This document shows positions 44,380-53,339 of a stretch of 64,000 nt of DNA, in pieces. Numbering within the stretch: position 1 is the first letter of the stretch; each line of letters opens with the position of its first letter. The notes beneath the pieces are model-generated. The model was not told the DNA's origin, searched no databases, and saw only the letters and a list, made by a program, of their open reading frames with translations. The DNA comes from PHAA01 sp034927445 (GTDB taxonomy: Bacteria; Bacillota; Syntrophomonadia; Syntrophomonadales; Syntrophomonadaceae): assembly GCA_034927445.1 (NCBI GenBank), contig JAYFPZ010000011.1:62001-126000 (forward strand), read 5' to 3'. Made by a program: the position numbers and the translations under genes.

Positions 44380-45282
44380 TCATTCATAGGCGAATGTAAA
44401 AGGCATTACACTACCGTCCAATTTTGCAAATGTATATCCTGAGTCCTGTAAATCGACAATAATGTCTTCTAAAGCAGCTAGCGTAGCAACTCCATTGGAG
44501 CTGTCATGAAGCAAAACCACAGATTTATCATGCTTTTTGACGTTTTCCACTACATTTGCATAAACAGACCCGCGGGTTGCGTTGCTGTCCGCATCACCCC
44601 CACTTACGTTCCAATCATGATAGGTAAACCCCCGACGTAACATCTCAGCGATAAGTTCTTGATAAATATGAAAGTTATAGGAATTAAGGCTTCCCCCGGG
44701 GAATCTGAATAGCTCAGGCCTGACCCCGGTAACTTTCTCTATTTGATTATAAATTATATCAAAATCTGCTAAAAAATCCTCTACCGATTTATATATTTCA
44801 GTATATTGGTGACTGGCAGAGTGAACGGCAATAGTATGTCCCCGCTTCACTATCTCCCTATAATTATTTTTAGAGTTCTCATCGTCATGATAAATGACAA
44901 AAAAGGTGGCTTTAATATTATAGCGGTCCAAGATATCCAGGATATCCGAAGTATGTTGAGAAGGGCCATCATCAAAGGTAAGATATATTGTTTTTACAGC
45001 AGCAGTCTCCGCGGTTTTGGTGCTTTTATGCATGTATAAATCAGGGTATAGTTTTTGATACGGCAACCCCATATGCTCTGCTGCCGCCGCATATGATCCA
45101 TTAAATCGGCCCAAATTGCTTTCCCCAGCGATTGAGCCCTGATCTGCATTACTCACCATTCTTTGCTTTAATTCGTTATTCTTCGCGATTAAGACAGTGG
45201 TAGTAGTCATTAAACTCAGAATAATGATACAAATTAAAAGTAAAATCATATGTTTAAAAAAACGTACACTACCGAAATACAA
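44380..45282 (-). CDS. polysaccharide deacetylase (NodB domain)
   Basis: Membrane-anchored or exported deacetylase of 300 residues. An N-terminal hydrophobic helix lies at about 10-30. The NodB domain shows motif 1 LTFDDGPSQHT (catalytic and metal Asp pair), motif 2 HSASHQY (HxxxH metal ligands), motif 3 RFPGGSLNSYN and a final VVLLHDSS. Likely substrate is peptidoglycan N-acetylglucosamine or another wall glycan, removing acetyl groups outside the membrane. Its stop overlaps the alternative start of the bactofilin gene. Confidence 0.93.
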   Translation of the reverse strand: MYFGSVRFFKHMILLLICIIILSLMTTTTVLIAKNNELKQRMVSNADQGSIAGESNLGRFNGSYAAAAEHMGLPYQKLYPDLYMHKSTKTAETAAVKTIYLTFDDGPSQHTSDILDILDRYNIKATFFVIYHDDENSKNNYREIVKRGHTIAVHSASHQYTEIYKSVEDFLADFDIIYNQIEKVTGVRPELFRFPGGSLNSYNFHIYQELIAEMLRRGFTYHDWNVSGGDADSNATRGSVYANVVENVKKHDKSVVLLHDSSNGVATLAALEDIIVDLQDSGYTFAKLDGSVMPFTFAYE

Positions 45283-45481
45283 TTACTTACCTCGCGTTAA
45301 TTTCATAAAATTTGTAATTATTTTTTAATTTCCATTATATACTATCGGCTTTTCTTCCCCAGATTTTAATATAAAATTCTTAGCTTTTTTACATTTTTCT
45401 AATAAATTCTCTCAAAACAGGCAACCGGCCTGCCATTCCATATCCTCTAAATATTTCTGCTCTCTTTATTAATAAAAAAAG

Positions 45482-45519
45482 AACAAGGGGTTTCAGATTC
45501 AGATCTGAAACCCCTTGTT
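45482..45519 (-). terminator. strong T-tailed hairpin
   Basis: AACAAGGGGTTTCAGA (45482-45497) pairs with TCTGAAACCCCTTGTT (45504-45519), and the minus strand continues TCTTTTTTTATT. Its arms share GGGGTTTCAG with the hairpin at 45791, suggesting duplication. It would stop transcripts from the tRNA side or a small gene in between. Confidence 0.85.
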
Positions 45520-45790
45520 AATTCTTATGAGCGGACATTCTTATCCATCTTCGTTATTCCAGTGGTGCTTCGCCCCAATAATCTTCTTGATGGTAATTGC
45601 TGAAATTGGAAGGAAGTATATTTTTTAAACTGTATATCTATATTTTTACCCCCGCGCACGGAATACTGAATTTTAAAAGCATGCCCCAGCTAAGCAGTGA
45701 AAGGGCTGAAAAAACAGTTATCAGTGCGCCCAGGCCCACTATTATCCTATTTCGGCTACTCCCTCATATCCATTGTAAAAAATAGTAAAC

Positions 45791-45819
45791 GGGGTTTCAG
45801 TTATAAGTCTGAAACCCCT
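45791..45819 (-). terminator. terminator of tRNA-Ser(GGA)
   Basis: GGGGTTTCAG (45791-45800) and CTGAAACCCC (45809-45818) form a 10-bp stem 16 bases past the tRNA 3' end; a TTTACTATTTTTT tract follows on the minus strand. Confidence 0.8.
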
Positions 45820-45834
45820 TGATAATGCAGTAAA

Positions 45835-45928
45835 TGGCGGAGAGGGCGGGATTCGAACCCGCGAAGGAGTTTTATCCCCTTACTCGATTTCCAATCGAGC
45901 GCCTTCAGCCAAGCTCAGCCACCTCTCC
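45835..45928 (-). tRNA. tRNA-Ser(GGA)
   Basis: The 94-base gene includes an encoded CCA (complement of 45835-45837). Acceptor stem GGAGAGG/CCTCTCC, anticodon arm CTCGATTGGAAATCGAG with anticodon GGA, a long class II variable arm and the T arm GCGGGTTCGAATCCCGC are all intact. Confidence 0.97.
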
Positions 45929-46046
45929 ATAAAGCCTATTCAGTTTGCCGCCATTATTAATGTGACTTTAGTATTTTACCCCATATGTTAGTCATACGCA
46001 AGTGCCTATTGCCTCCGGCGTTCCAATCTACTAAGGGTTAAAGAGA

Positions 46047-46520
46047 CTACAGCACCTTGTTGCCTTTGCCTACGGTTTTTATGGTTAATGAACCGTCCCC
46101 CGGATTAAATACAGCCGTTCGTCCGTAATTCGCACCGGTGTCTTCCCCTGTGATTTTTATTCTGAGCCTCTGCAGTTCTTTTTTGACAGTTTCAACATTC
46201 CGGTCCCCGATGCTTTTCCCCGAGCAGGCAAACATATTGGCGCCCCCCGCTATTTTCGCACTCATATGATAGGATACACAGCCCTGTCTGCCCATGGCTT
46301 TGACCAGCTCTTCGATGGCGGTGTTGGCAAATTTATATATATTAATATTCCCGCCATCACCAAAGGCTTCGGGCAGCAAAATGTGGGCCAATCCCCCTAT
46401 CCGGTGCAAATTATCATAAAGACAGATCCCCACACATGAACCCAGGGCATAGGTAACCAGGACATCCGGCGGCCTGGCTATCCGTTGATCGGAAATACCT
46501 ACAACGACCAAATTGCCCAT
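46047..46520 (-). CDS. cheD: chemoreceptor glutamine deamidase CheD
   Basis: Enzyme of 157 residues that deamidates glutamines of chemoreceptors and, in Bacillus-type chemotaxis, stimulates CheC. The catalytic Cys lies in TYALGSCVGICLYD (near residue 30) and the catalytic His in GGLAHILLP (near residue 45), with the Thr in the AKIAGGANMF-to-GDRNVE region following. Length is standard. Its ATG meets the cheC stop exactly. No other che genes are in the window, so receptors and CheA are elsewhere. Confidence 0.95.
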   Translation of the reverse strand: MGNLVVVGISDQRIARPPDVLVTYALGSCVGICLYDNLHRIGGLAHILLPEAFGDGGNINIYKFANTAIEELVKAMGRQGCVSYHMSAKIAGGANMFACSGKSIGDRNVETVKKELQRLRIKITGEDTGANYGRTAVFNPGDGSLTIKTVGKGNKVL

Positions 46521-47134
46521 TAAGATACGCCCAGGCTGGCCATGATCTTGTCCAGTGATTTTGGTTCCGGCATTATCAGCAAATGGCTTTTTATTTGGCT
46601 TGTCCCGCTTAAAAAATCCTCTTCAATGAAGAGCAGTTCGTCTCCCATTTCACCAAACTGGGCTGCCGGATAACTGAGTATGGCTCCAACCATATCAACT
46701 GCTATTTGGGGGGGGGATAACTTTATGTCCAGGTTGGTCAGCATAGATATGGCGCTGACATAGGACCCCGCCAGGATATTTCCCATTTCCATGATAGCTG
46801 ACATTTCCATATCTGAGATATCATTAAAGCTGTTTATATTTTTATCCATAAGCGCATTTATAAGCAGACATACAAACTCTTTGTCCAGCAGAAAAAGCAA
46901 CATGCCTTCCACGTCGTCAGTCATATTAACCAGTATCCCCGCTACCTCATTTTCAGGTCCGCCCAGAATATTGGTCATATGGCTGACATCAATTATTTGC
47001 AGGGCTGGAACCGACATCATGACCCTATCCGCCAGGATGTGAGAAAGAGCGGTTGCCGCATTGCCTGCGCCGATGTTGCCAATTTCCGCGAGTACACTGA
47101 GCTGAATCTCGTTGAGTTTATTGTAATTTCCCAT
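46520..47134 (-). CDS. cheC: CheY-P phosphatase CheC
   Basis: Chemotaxis adaptation protein of 204 residues that dephosphorylates CheY-P. Two phosphatase motifs are visible: LAEIGNIGAGNAATALSHIL near the N-terminus and MSAIMEMGNILAGSYVSAI near residue 110, each with the ExxN pair, which makes this a two-site class I CheC. It directly precedes cheD, its partner in Bacillus-like chemotaxis. The 328-base region upstream shows several GC-rich hairpins but no recognised riboswitch. Confidence 0.95.
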   Translation of the reverse strand: MGNYNKLNEIQLSVLAEIGNIGAGNAATALSHILADRVMMSVPALQIIDVSHMTNILGGPENEVAGILVNMTDDVEGMLLFLLDKEFVCLLINALMDKNINSFNDISDMEMSAIMEMGNILAGSYVSAISMLTNLDIKLSPPQIAVDMVGAILSYPAAQFGEMGDELLFIEEDFLSGTSQIKSHLLIMPEPKSLDKIMASLGVS

Positions 47135-47462
47135 TAAGCCACCTCTCTCAACTAATTTGTGTAGCTAATGGCGCCCTATCAATGTTCATCTTGCATCACA
47201 CTACACTATCAATAAGTAATATCGGCGCTTATTTCCCGCTTTTTAATCGTCCGGCTCTTTCCGTTTTTAGGTCCGGCAGAATCCCGTACCTATTCAGCAT
47301 GCCCCGGCTATGCCAGCTTGCCGGTATATGCATACAGACAAAAGCACCTCTCAGGCTTGGAAACGAGCGGGCTTATTGGGGCTCAAACGAAAATCTCTAT
47401 TTTCCCAAATTGATTGCTACCCGTCGGCCTCAATTAAATGGCAGAGATAGTGGTATTCATAC
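47135..47462. other. intergenic region between the MATE-fusion gene and cheC
   Basis: Of note is a stem CCGGC/GCCGG around 47304-47326 with nearby GCCGGAC repeats on the minus strand. No T-tailed terminator, no GEMM consensus and no likely open frame were found. Confidence 0.4.
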
Positions 47463-49202
47463 CTACAGTATAATCGTAAGGTTGTTAAGGCCGAGGGTAT
47501 GACGATAATCTATTGATTTGGCCAGGCCTTTTACAATTTTAATGCCGTATGTATTTTCTAAATCCGCATATTTAAGGGGATTGAAGCTGACCCCGTTATC
47601 CCGAATGCGGAAAATGAATCGGTCGTCTTCAATAATGATGCGGAGATCAATAAAACGCTCCCCGGCATGCTTAAATCCATGCGATACAATATTGCCAACC
47701 ATTTCCTCAACGCACAGGGACAGCCTGCCGATTTTTTTTTCGTTATTAGAATACTTTCTGCAGAATTCGGAAATCCGCCTCGACAGCTCCATAACCTTCG
47801 ACATGTTGTTGCTGATGGACAGATCCAGCACATGCCGGTTTTCCGATTCCAACCCGGCAGGAAGCATCAATAAATCTTGCAGGGATACCGGCCATTTTCT
47901 ATTTTTAATTTTTACCCGTACCACCACTCCCGCCAGCACCACCGCTTCACCGGTGGAAAACGCCAGCCATATGCCGTCGGTGCTTAGAATTCGCGAAAAC
48001 AGGAGTGCGGCCAGGACAGGCCCGACGAGACCATGGCAGATACAGATTGCATTGGCCATAGTGAAATTTTTGATGGTCTGATAATAGTACAAAAGATTTA
48101 CGCTGATCAGAGCCAGGGGCAGGCTGAAGCTGAAAAATCGCAGGGCCCTTACGGCGATAATCCCCGCCTCGCCGCCGTCTCCGAGAATAAGTTCCACGGC
48201 ATACGGTGCGATGACATAAAGCGCGGCGGCCAGTAAAACGCAGGCAGCTATTCCGAATTTCATGGAAACCCGCAGGACGCGTTCTATGGCGCCAAAGTCG
48301 CCTTCACCGTAAAAAATACCTGCCATGATGGATAGAGTAATACCGACTCCCATAATTACAGGCATCAGGAATAGATTGACATTGTTCTGCACCGACAGGG
48401 CCGATACCGCCGTCAGTCCTCCGGCCATGAACAGCAGGTTATTCAGGATAAGCCCCCGGACCGAAAGACAGACGCCGTTGAGCAGGGTCGGGAAACCTAC
48501 GGCAACGATGTTGGTTACCTCCAACGGAACGCCTTGGCTTTTGGTAAGGCGAAGGGTATTGCTGCTTCTGAAAAAATGAAGCAGGCAAATGAGCAGCGCT
48601 GCCGTATAACTGATGGAGGTGGCCACGCCGATACCGTATATGCCTAAATTCAATTTGGAGACAAAGACCAAGTCCAGGATGATGTTGACCGTCGTCATTA
48701 GTATTACGCTCACCACCGTCAACATAGCATCGCCGTCCAAGCGGTTATAGGCCATAAGCACCTGAGTAAAGATAGCCGGAAACGCGCCGAAGCTAAGGGC
48801 GCGGATAAAATCGGCGGTCGGTTGCAAGATGTGGCCCCTTGCGCCTAAAAAGACCGCTATCGGCTCACTGAACTGAACGCCCAGGATGGTGATTATACCG
48901 CCAAAAACCAGGGATAAAAGGCACGCAGCCGAAAAGTTGGCGTTGGCCATTTCCGTATTATCGCCGCCAATATGCACCGCACAACTGGCTGCGCTGCCGT
49001 CGCTAAGGGCTCCGCCGAGTGCGGAAAACAATAAAAGTACAATCGGCAGCGCATAACCATACGCTGCCATATTATCGGCCCCCAAATAGATGCCGATGAC
49101 GCAGCCATCAACAAATGAGCCGATTGTCGCGATTAAAATTGACAGTATAACTGTGCTGACCTGCGCGCGAAAGTTGGTTTTGATCAGATAGTCGTTGGTC
49201 AT
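47463..49202 (-). CDS. MATE family transporter fused to an RsbW-like ATPase domain
   Basis: Fusion protein of 579 residues. Residues 1-440 form a twelve-helix MATE exporter (two repeats, with IATIGSFVDGCVIGIYLG and DGSAASCAVHIGGDN at the start). Residues about 450-579 are a GHKL-type ATPase like anti-sigma factors RsbW/SpoIIAB: LCVEEMVGNIVSHGF (N-box), FRIRDNGVSFNPL (G1 box) and YGIKIVKGL (G2-like). Such domains phosphorylate STAS proteins. The gene overlaps the GH3 gene stop-to-start by 4 bases. A divergent STAS and SpoIIE-type pair lie 2 kb away, suggesting that transport is tied to partner switching. Confidence 0.88.
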   Translation of the reverse strand: MTNDYLIKTNFRAQVSTVILSILIATIGSFVDGCVIGIYLGADNMAAYGYALPIVLLLFSALGGALSDGSAASCAVHIGGDNTEMANANFSAACLLSLVFGGIITILGVQFSEPIAVFLGARGHILQPTADFIRALSFGAFPAIFTQVLMAYNRLDGDAMLTVVSVILMTTVNIILDLVFVSKLNLGIYGIGVATSISYTAALLICLLHFFRSSNTLRLTKSQGVPLEVTNIVAVGFPTLLNGVCLSVRGLILNNLLFMAGGLTAVSALSVQNNVNLFLMPVIMGVGITLSIMAGIFYGEGDFGAIERVLRVSMKFGIAACVLLAAALYVIAPYAVELILGDGGEAGIIAVRALRFFSFSLPLALISVNLLYYYQTIKNFTMANAICICHGLVGPVLAALLFSRILSTDGIWLAFSTGEAVVLAGVVVRVKIKNRKWPVSLQDLLMLPAGLESENRHVLDLSISNNMSKVMELSRRISEFCRKYSNNEKKIGRLSLCVEEMVGNIVSHGFKHAGERFIDLRIIIEDDRFIFRIRDNGVSFNPLKYADLENTYGIKIVKGLAKSIDYRHTLGLNNLTIIL

Positions 49203-50908
49203 GCTTTCGCGGTACGTTTTTCCACCGCTTCTTCAATCAGACCGAAGAAAAACCTGCGCTGGAATTCATTTTGAATGATACGGACCGGTTTGAGCTGTGC
49301 GGTGGATCTGCCCTTCATAAACATCAGATCACGGTAAAGCAGGTAGGTTTCATCCTGAGCAATCTTCAGCGCCGTAGCACCGCAGATGCCTTTTTCGATG
49401 ACTTCTCCCAAGTAAGGGTTCACTATGGCCAACTGCCGGTCAAGGCAATTGCGGATCTCTTCATAGGTAACTTTTTCCGGACGTTGACCGATTTCCATCA
49501 CGTAAATATACCGGGTGGGGGAGGAGTCCCGGTCGGGGTAGACGGAGAAATCCACCAGATCAAAACCAAGCTCCTTGGCGGTGTTCTCCGCGGCAGTGCT
49601 TAAGGCGATTTCCGTGGTATGATCGTCCAGGATATCCAGGGTCTGGTCTATGCGGTACTCAAACTGAATGGTCGGCGTGTTGTGGAATTTACCCTTGACT
49701 CGTACCGCGTCACGCATGCGGTAACGATAGAAGCCAGACAGGTTGGTCAGGATGATTTCATAGACCTTGCCGGTTTCCAGCTTATCCATGGTTACGATCT
49801 GGGAAAAATCATCACCCGCCTCAACCGGCAGGAATTCGTAGAACATGCTGCCGGGGACGAGCACCCCGTCACCGCAGTTCAACTCGAACGGGATGGAAAA
49901 CAAGCCCTCGGAAGCGTTAATTCCCCACATGAAGAACTTGATTTCATTGCCCATATAGCGCTCCCGTAGCTGGCGGGCATAACCCGAAAAGCATCCGGTG
50001 CCGACACCGTCAAAATACATCAGCCGGGGCCAGAGCTTCGGGATGATCGGCGTTGCAAAGCCCTCAGCGAAGATCCGGCGAAGTTCTTGAGCGCGCTGTG
50101 GCATGGGCGCAATTTTTTCCATTAGACTTGTCCTGACCTCAGCGCTCATCTTAATGCTCTCATCAATGCTTCCTTTTTCGATATCGTTAACCAGCAGTTC
50201 CTGATTCTTTTCAATGTAACGCATAATTTCGAGAAAATAACTGCAGAACGATGAGGAGACTCCGGTGATATTTCGGTCCATCAGACCGAAACGCGCATGC
50301 AGATAGCGGGTGTTGGTATCCGGGCGCGGAAACATTACTTCCTCTGGCGCAGTGTACAAATATTTCAGATAGGGCCGTGCGCCTGAAACCATTTTGGAAG
50401 ATACGGGACCGTATTGCAAACCGTTTTTCAAGGTGTCGATCTTGGCTTCGATCAGGCTCATGCAGCACCCGTCCAGCCATCCCTCACCCAGCTTTTCCAG
50501 CAGAAAGCCGTTGAGATAATCAACGTTGTAAGTCATGAATACTTCCAGTGATTTATCCGTCAACGGCAGCAGCTTCGGCTGGCCCAGCGTGCCGGAGGTT
50601 TCGCAATAGTAGATCACGTTATAGGAGGTAATCAGGTTTTGCTGGTTCCGTTCTATCATATCCAGTATGTAGCCCGCGTAATCGTCATAGCACGTTACGG
50701 GAACATTTTTCTGATAATCTTCCACTGACCGGATGCCGGCAAAGTTGTATTTTTTTCCGTATTCGGTATCTTGGTTGTCCTGCAGGATCTGCATCAGCAG
50801 GCGTTCGTTCACTTCCATAGGGTTGGCCGTATCTTCCTGAATTTTTTGATAAGCGGCTTGGCCGAACGGAATTTTATGACGTCGGATCTGCGTAAGGGAA
50901 AGCTCCAT
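49199..50908 (-). CDS. GH3 family acyl-acid amido synthetase
   Basis: Protein of 569 residues with the full GH3 fold, the plant jasmonate/auxin-amino acid ligase family of adenylating enzymes. Motif 1 is YYCETSGTLGQPKLLPLTD (ATP phosphate loop), motif 2 includes WGINASEGLFSIP, and motif 3 is GFYRYRMRDAVRVKG. It would adenylate a carboxylic acid and join it to an amine or amino acid. The stop overlaps the start of the MATE-fusion gene, so the product is a fair candidate for the exported compound (inference). GGAGG precedes the ATG, and a small hairpin stands just ahead of it. Confidence 0.9.
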   Translation of the reverse strand: MELSLTQIRRHKIPFGQAAYQKIQEDTANPMEVNERLLMQILQDNQDTEYGKKYNFAGIRSVEDYQKNVPVTCYDDYAGYILDMIERNQQNLITSYNVIYYCETSGTLGQPKLLPLTDKSLEVFMTYNVDYLNGFLLEKLGEGWLDGCCMSLIEAKIDTLKNGLQYGPVSSKMVSGARPYLKYLYTAPEEVMFPRPDTNTRYLHARFGLMDRNITGVSSSFCSYFLEIMRYIEKNQELLVNDIEKGSIDESIKMSAEVRTSLMEKIAPMPQRAQELRRIFAEGFATPIIPKLWPRLMYFDGVGTGCFSGYARQLRERYMGNEIKFFMWGINASEGLFSIPFELNCGDGVLVPGSMFYEFLPVEAGDDFSQIVTMDKLETGKVYEIILTNLSGFYRYRMRDAVRVKGKFHNTPTIQFEYRIDQTLDILDDHTTEIALSTAAENTAKELGFDLVDFSVYPDRDSSPTRYIYVMEIGQRPEKVTYEEIRNCLDRQLAIVNPYLGEVIEKGICGATALKIAQDETYLLYRDLMFMKGRSTAQLKPVRIIQNEFQRRFFFGLIEEAVEKRTAKA

Positions 50909-50924
50909 TTCATTGCCTCCTTAT

Positions 50925-50953
50925 AAAGACAGCTATTTAAGACCACTGTCTTT
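50925..50953 (-). other. leader hairpin just ahead of the GH3 gene
   Basis: AAAGACAG (50925-50932) pairs with CTGTCTTT (50946-50953); the GH3 ribosome binding site follows within 10 bases on the minus strand. It may modulate translation. Confidence 0.4.
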
Positions 50954-51149
50954 TTCTGGAATATCAAACCTCTACCTGCAATAATAACATTGGTAAAATT
51001 CTCCCGTCAATGTTCGACTTTTTTTGCATCGGGTTGGGGAAACTTTTTGAAATAAGCGACATTTACCCCTAAAACAAAATATATGCTAGACTTATGCTAC
51101 AATATGGTAGCAAGCATTGATAATTTATAAATCTCAAGGAGGTTTTTGC

Positions 51150-51458
51150 ATGGAAATTAAGAAGTCGAAAAACGCAGGCACCCTCACCCTGGCCCTGAAA
51201 GGCAGACTGGATACCGCAACTTCACCGAGCTTGAATGCGGAACTGAAAGAACCCCTTGGGGGCATAAACGAGCTGATATTTGATTTTGCCGAACTTGAAT
51301 ACATTTCCAGCGCAGGGCTGCGGGTGGTTCTTGCGGCCCAGAAGGTTATGAATAAGCAGGGCAAGATGATTATTAAAAATGCCAGAGAAAACATTATGGA
51401 GGTTTTTGAAATAACAGGATTTGTGGACATCTTGACTATCGAAAAGAAGCCGGAATGA
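51150..51458 (+). CDS. STAS domain anti-sigma factor antagonist
   Basis: Single-domain protein of 102 residues of the SpoIIAA/RsbV type. The phosphorylation site is in LEYISSAGLRVVLAAQKVM (Ser near residue 53), after LKGRLDTATSPSLNAEL and FDFAEL. Partner kinases phosphorylate it and a PP2C phosphatase restores it. ATG 51150 follows GGAGG by 7 bases; an upstream in-frame ATG at 51117 overlaps that site. It heads a rightward unit with the SpoIIE-type gene and diverges from the GH3-MATE operon. Confidence 0.93.
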   Translation: MEIKKSKNAGTLTLALKGRLDTATSPSLNAELKEPLGGINELIFDFAELEYISSAGLRVVLAAQKVMNKQGKMIIKNARENIMEVFEITGFVDILTIEKKPE

Positions 51459-51519
51459 CGGTACCTGGTAAAAAGTATATTAAAGGAAGGGAATACAGAT
51501 TAATAACATCCTTAACTTA

Positions 51520-53283
51520 TTGATAGAACTGATCAAGAATATGTCAGTGGTGATCCTGCTGACCTACATTTTGACCAGAACCAGGGCTTACGCTGCTACT
51601 ATATCAAAGCAAGAAACTACGCTCAGACAAAAAGCGGGCCTAATTTTAGTTTTTGGCATATTCTCCATTTACGGCACTTTGAGCGGTATCCAGATTATGG
51701 GCGCTATTGCCAACATTCGGGATTTAGGCCCGGCTATTGCCGGACTGATTGGCGGTCCCTGGGTGGGTCTCGGCGCCGGGCTGATCGGCGGCCTGCATCG
51801 CCATAGTCTGGGGGGGCTTACTTATCAGTCGTGTTCCCTTTCCACCGTTTTAGCAGGCCTATTCGGCGGTCTTATTTATCAGTTCCGAAAAGGTAAGTTC
51901 GTCGGCATTTTCGAAGCAACATTATTCATGGCTTTGATGGAAGTCTTGCATATGGGGTTGGCTTTGTTGATTGTAAGACCTTTTAGTCAAGTCCTGCCTG
52001 TTATCCAGAGCGTCAGCCTGCCGATGATTTTCACCAATGCGTTGGGAATGGGCATATTCGCTTATATTATTCATAACTTGATGCGGGAGCAGGAAACGCA
52101 ACGTACCAAGGAATTAATAGAAAGTGAGTTAAACGTCGCCCGTGAAATACAAATGAGCATTGTTCCAAAAATCTTTCCTCCCTTTCCGGAACGTGCGGAG
52201 TTTGATATTTTCGCCCTTCTGGAACCGGCCAAAGAGGTGGGCGGAGACCTTTATGATTTTTTCCTGCTGGATGACGACCATCTCTGTTTTACGATAGGAG
52301 ACGTATCCGGAAAGGGGGTCCCGGCTTCCTTATTCATGGCGGTCGCCAAAACCTTGATTAAAGCTAAAGCGGAAATCGACCTGGGTCCGGATGAAATATT
52401 ATACCGGGTGAATAACGAGCTTTGTAAAGATAATGACTCCAGTATGTTTGTAACTGAATTTCTAGGTATATTAACCATTTCCAGCGGTGACTTGGTCTTC
52501 AGCAACGGCGGCCATAATATACCGTATATGCGCAGAAAAAACGGGGAAGTTGAAGCTTTGCCCAAAATACCCGGCTTGGCTCTGGGCGTTAGGGAAGATG
52601 TTAAATATGTTTGTGCCAGTATGAAGATGGAAGCGGAAGACAGTCTGGTGCTGTATACCGATGGGGTAACTGAAGCCATGAATCCGGCTGGAGAAATTCT
52701 TAATGAAAGACGACTGAAAGACATATTATCGCAGTTTAACGGCCAAACCGCCCGGGATGAGGTTAATCATATACTGCACGGCACCCGGCAGTTTGTAAAC
52801 GGAGCCAGCCAATCAGACGACATTACGATACTGGTTTTAAAATATCTGGGGCAAAAGCAACTGGCATATCGATTAAAAAATAAAATTGAAGAGATTCCTC
52901 CCCTGGCCCAAGCTATTGAGAACTTCGCGGCGGTTCATAATCTGCCGGAGAAGGCAATTTTTCAAGTAAATCTAGCTTTGGAGGAGCTGTTGACCAATAC
53001 CATCAGCTATGGTTATGCAGGGGGTGAAGAACATGAAATTATTATTAAGGTTGTTCTAGATGATGAAACGCTGATATTGGAAATCCGTGATGACGGACTG
53101 CCGTTTAATCCCCTCCAAATACCGGCGCCGGATTTAAGCCGGGATATTGAAGATCGCCCGATCGGAGGGCTGGGGATGCATTTGGTGCGTAATATGATGG
53201 ACGAATTGGAATATAGACGTGAAGCAAATTATAATGTACTCATTATGACGAAAAATGTTAATTGCAGTTGTAAAAGAGACTGA
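51520..53283 (+). CDS. 5TMR membrane sensor with SpoIIE phosphatase and RsbW-like ATPase domains
   Basis: Protein of 587 residues or a little more. An N-terminal 5TM-5TMR (LytS/YhcK-type) receptor with about six helices occupies residues 1-195; a linker with coiled coil leads to a PP2C (SpoIIE) phosphatase at about 215-445 with EVGGDLYDFF, GDVSGKGVPASLFMA and QSDDITILVLKY. A GHKL ATPase at about 455-585 has LALEELLTNTISYGY and GGLGMHLVRNMMDEL. Kinase and phosphatase for one STAS protein are thus fused. TTG 51520 has no close ribosome binding site; AAGGAAGGG at 51483-51491 fits an ATT start at 51499 instead. Confidence 0.9.
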   Translation: MIELIKNMSVVILLTYILTRTRAYAATISKQETTLRQKAGLILVFGIFSIYGTLSGIQIMGAIANIRDLGPAIAGLIGGPWVGLGAGLIGGLHRHSLGGLTYQSCSLSTVLAGLFGGLIYQFRKGKFVGIFEATLFMALMEVLHMGLALLIVRPFSQVLPVIQSVSLPMIFTNALGMGIFAYIIHNLMREQETQRTKELIESELNVAREIQMSIVPKIFPPFPERAEFDIFALLEPAKEVGGDLYDFFLLDDDHLCFTIGDVSGKGVPASLFMAVAKTLIKAKAEIDLGPDEILYRVNNELCKDNDSSMFVTEFLGILTISSGDLVFSNGGHNIPYMRRKNGEVEALPKIPGLALGVREDVKYVCASMKMEAEDSLVLYTDGVTEAMNPAGEILNERRLKDILSQFNGQTARDEVNHILHGTRQFVNGASQSDDITILVLKYLGQKQLAYRLKNKIEEIPPLAQAIENFAAVHNLPEKAIFQVNLALEELLTNTISYGYAGGEEHEIIIKVVLDDETLILEIRDDGLPFNPLQIPAPDLSRDIEDRPIGGLGMHLVRNMMDELEYRREANYNVLIMTKNVNCSCKRD

Positions 53284-53339
53284 ACCAGGGACTCTTAAAT
53301 AAAACAAACCCGCAAAACATTATTATATCTAAGGGTTTT

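Larger units (their letters stand above)
45283..45834. other. intergenic region with two related hairpins and a possible gene remnant
   Basis: Apart from the two terminators listed separately, the minus strand between about 45655 and 45755 can encode a hydrophobic peptide with a basic start (VGLGALITVFSALSLLSWGM). It has only a GTG start and a weak AGGA site. It could be a tiny membrane protein or a decayed gene. Nothing else was seen. Confidence 0.35.

Noticed and set aside
47135..47462. cyclic-di-GMP riboswitch ahead of cheC
   Set aside because: Some GC-rich stems recall GEMM elements, but the conserved aptamer core could not be found.
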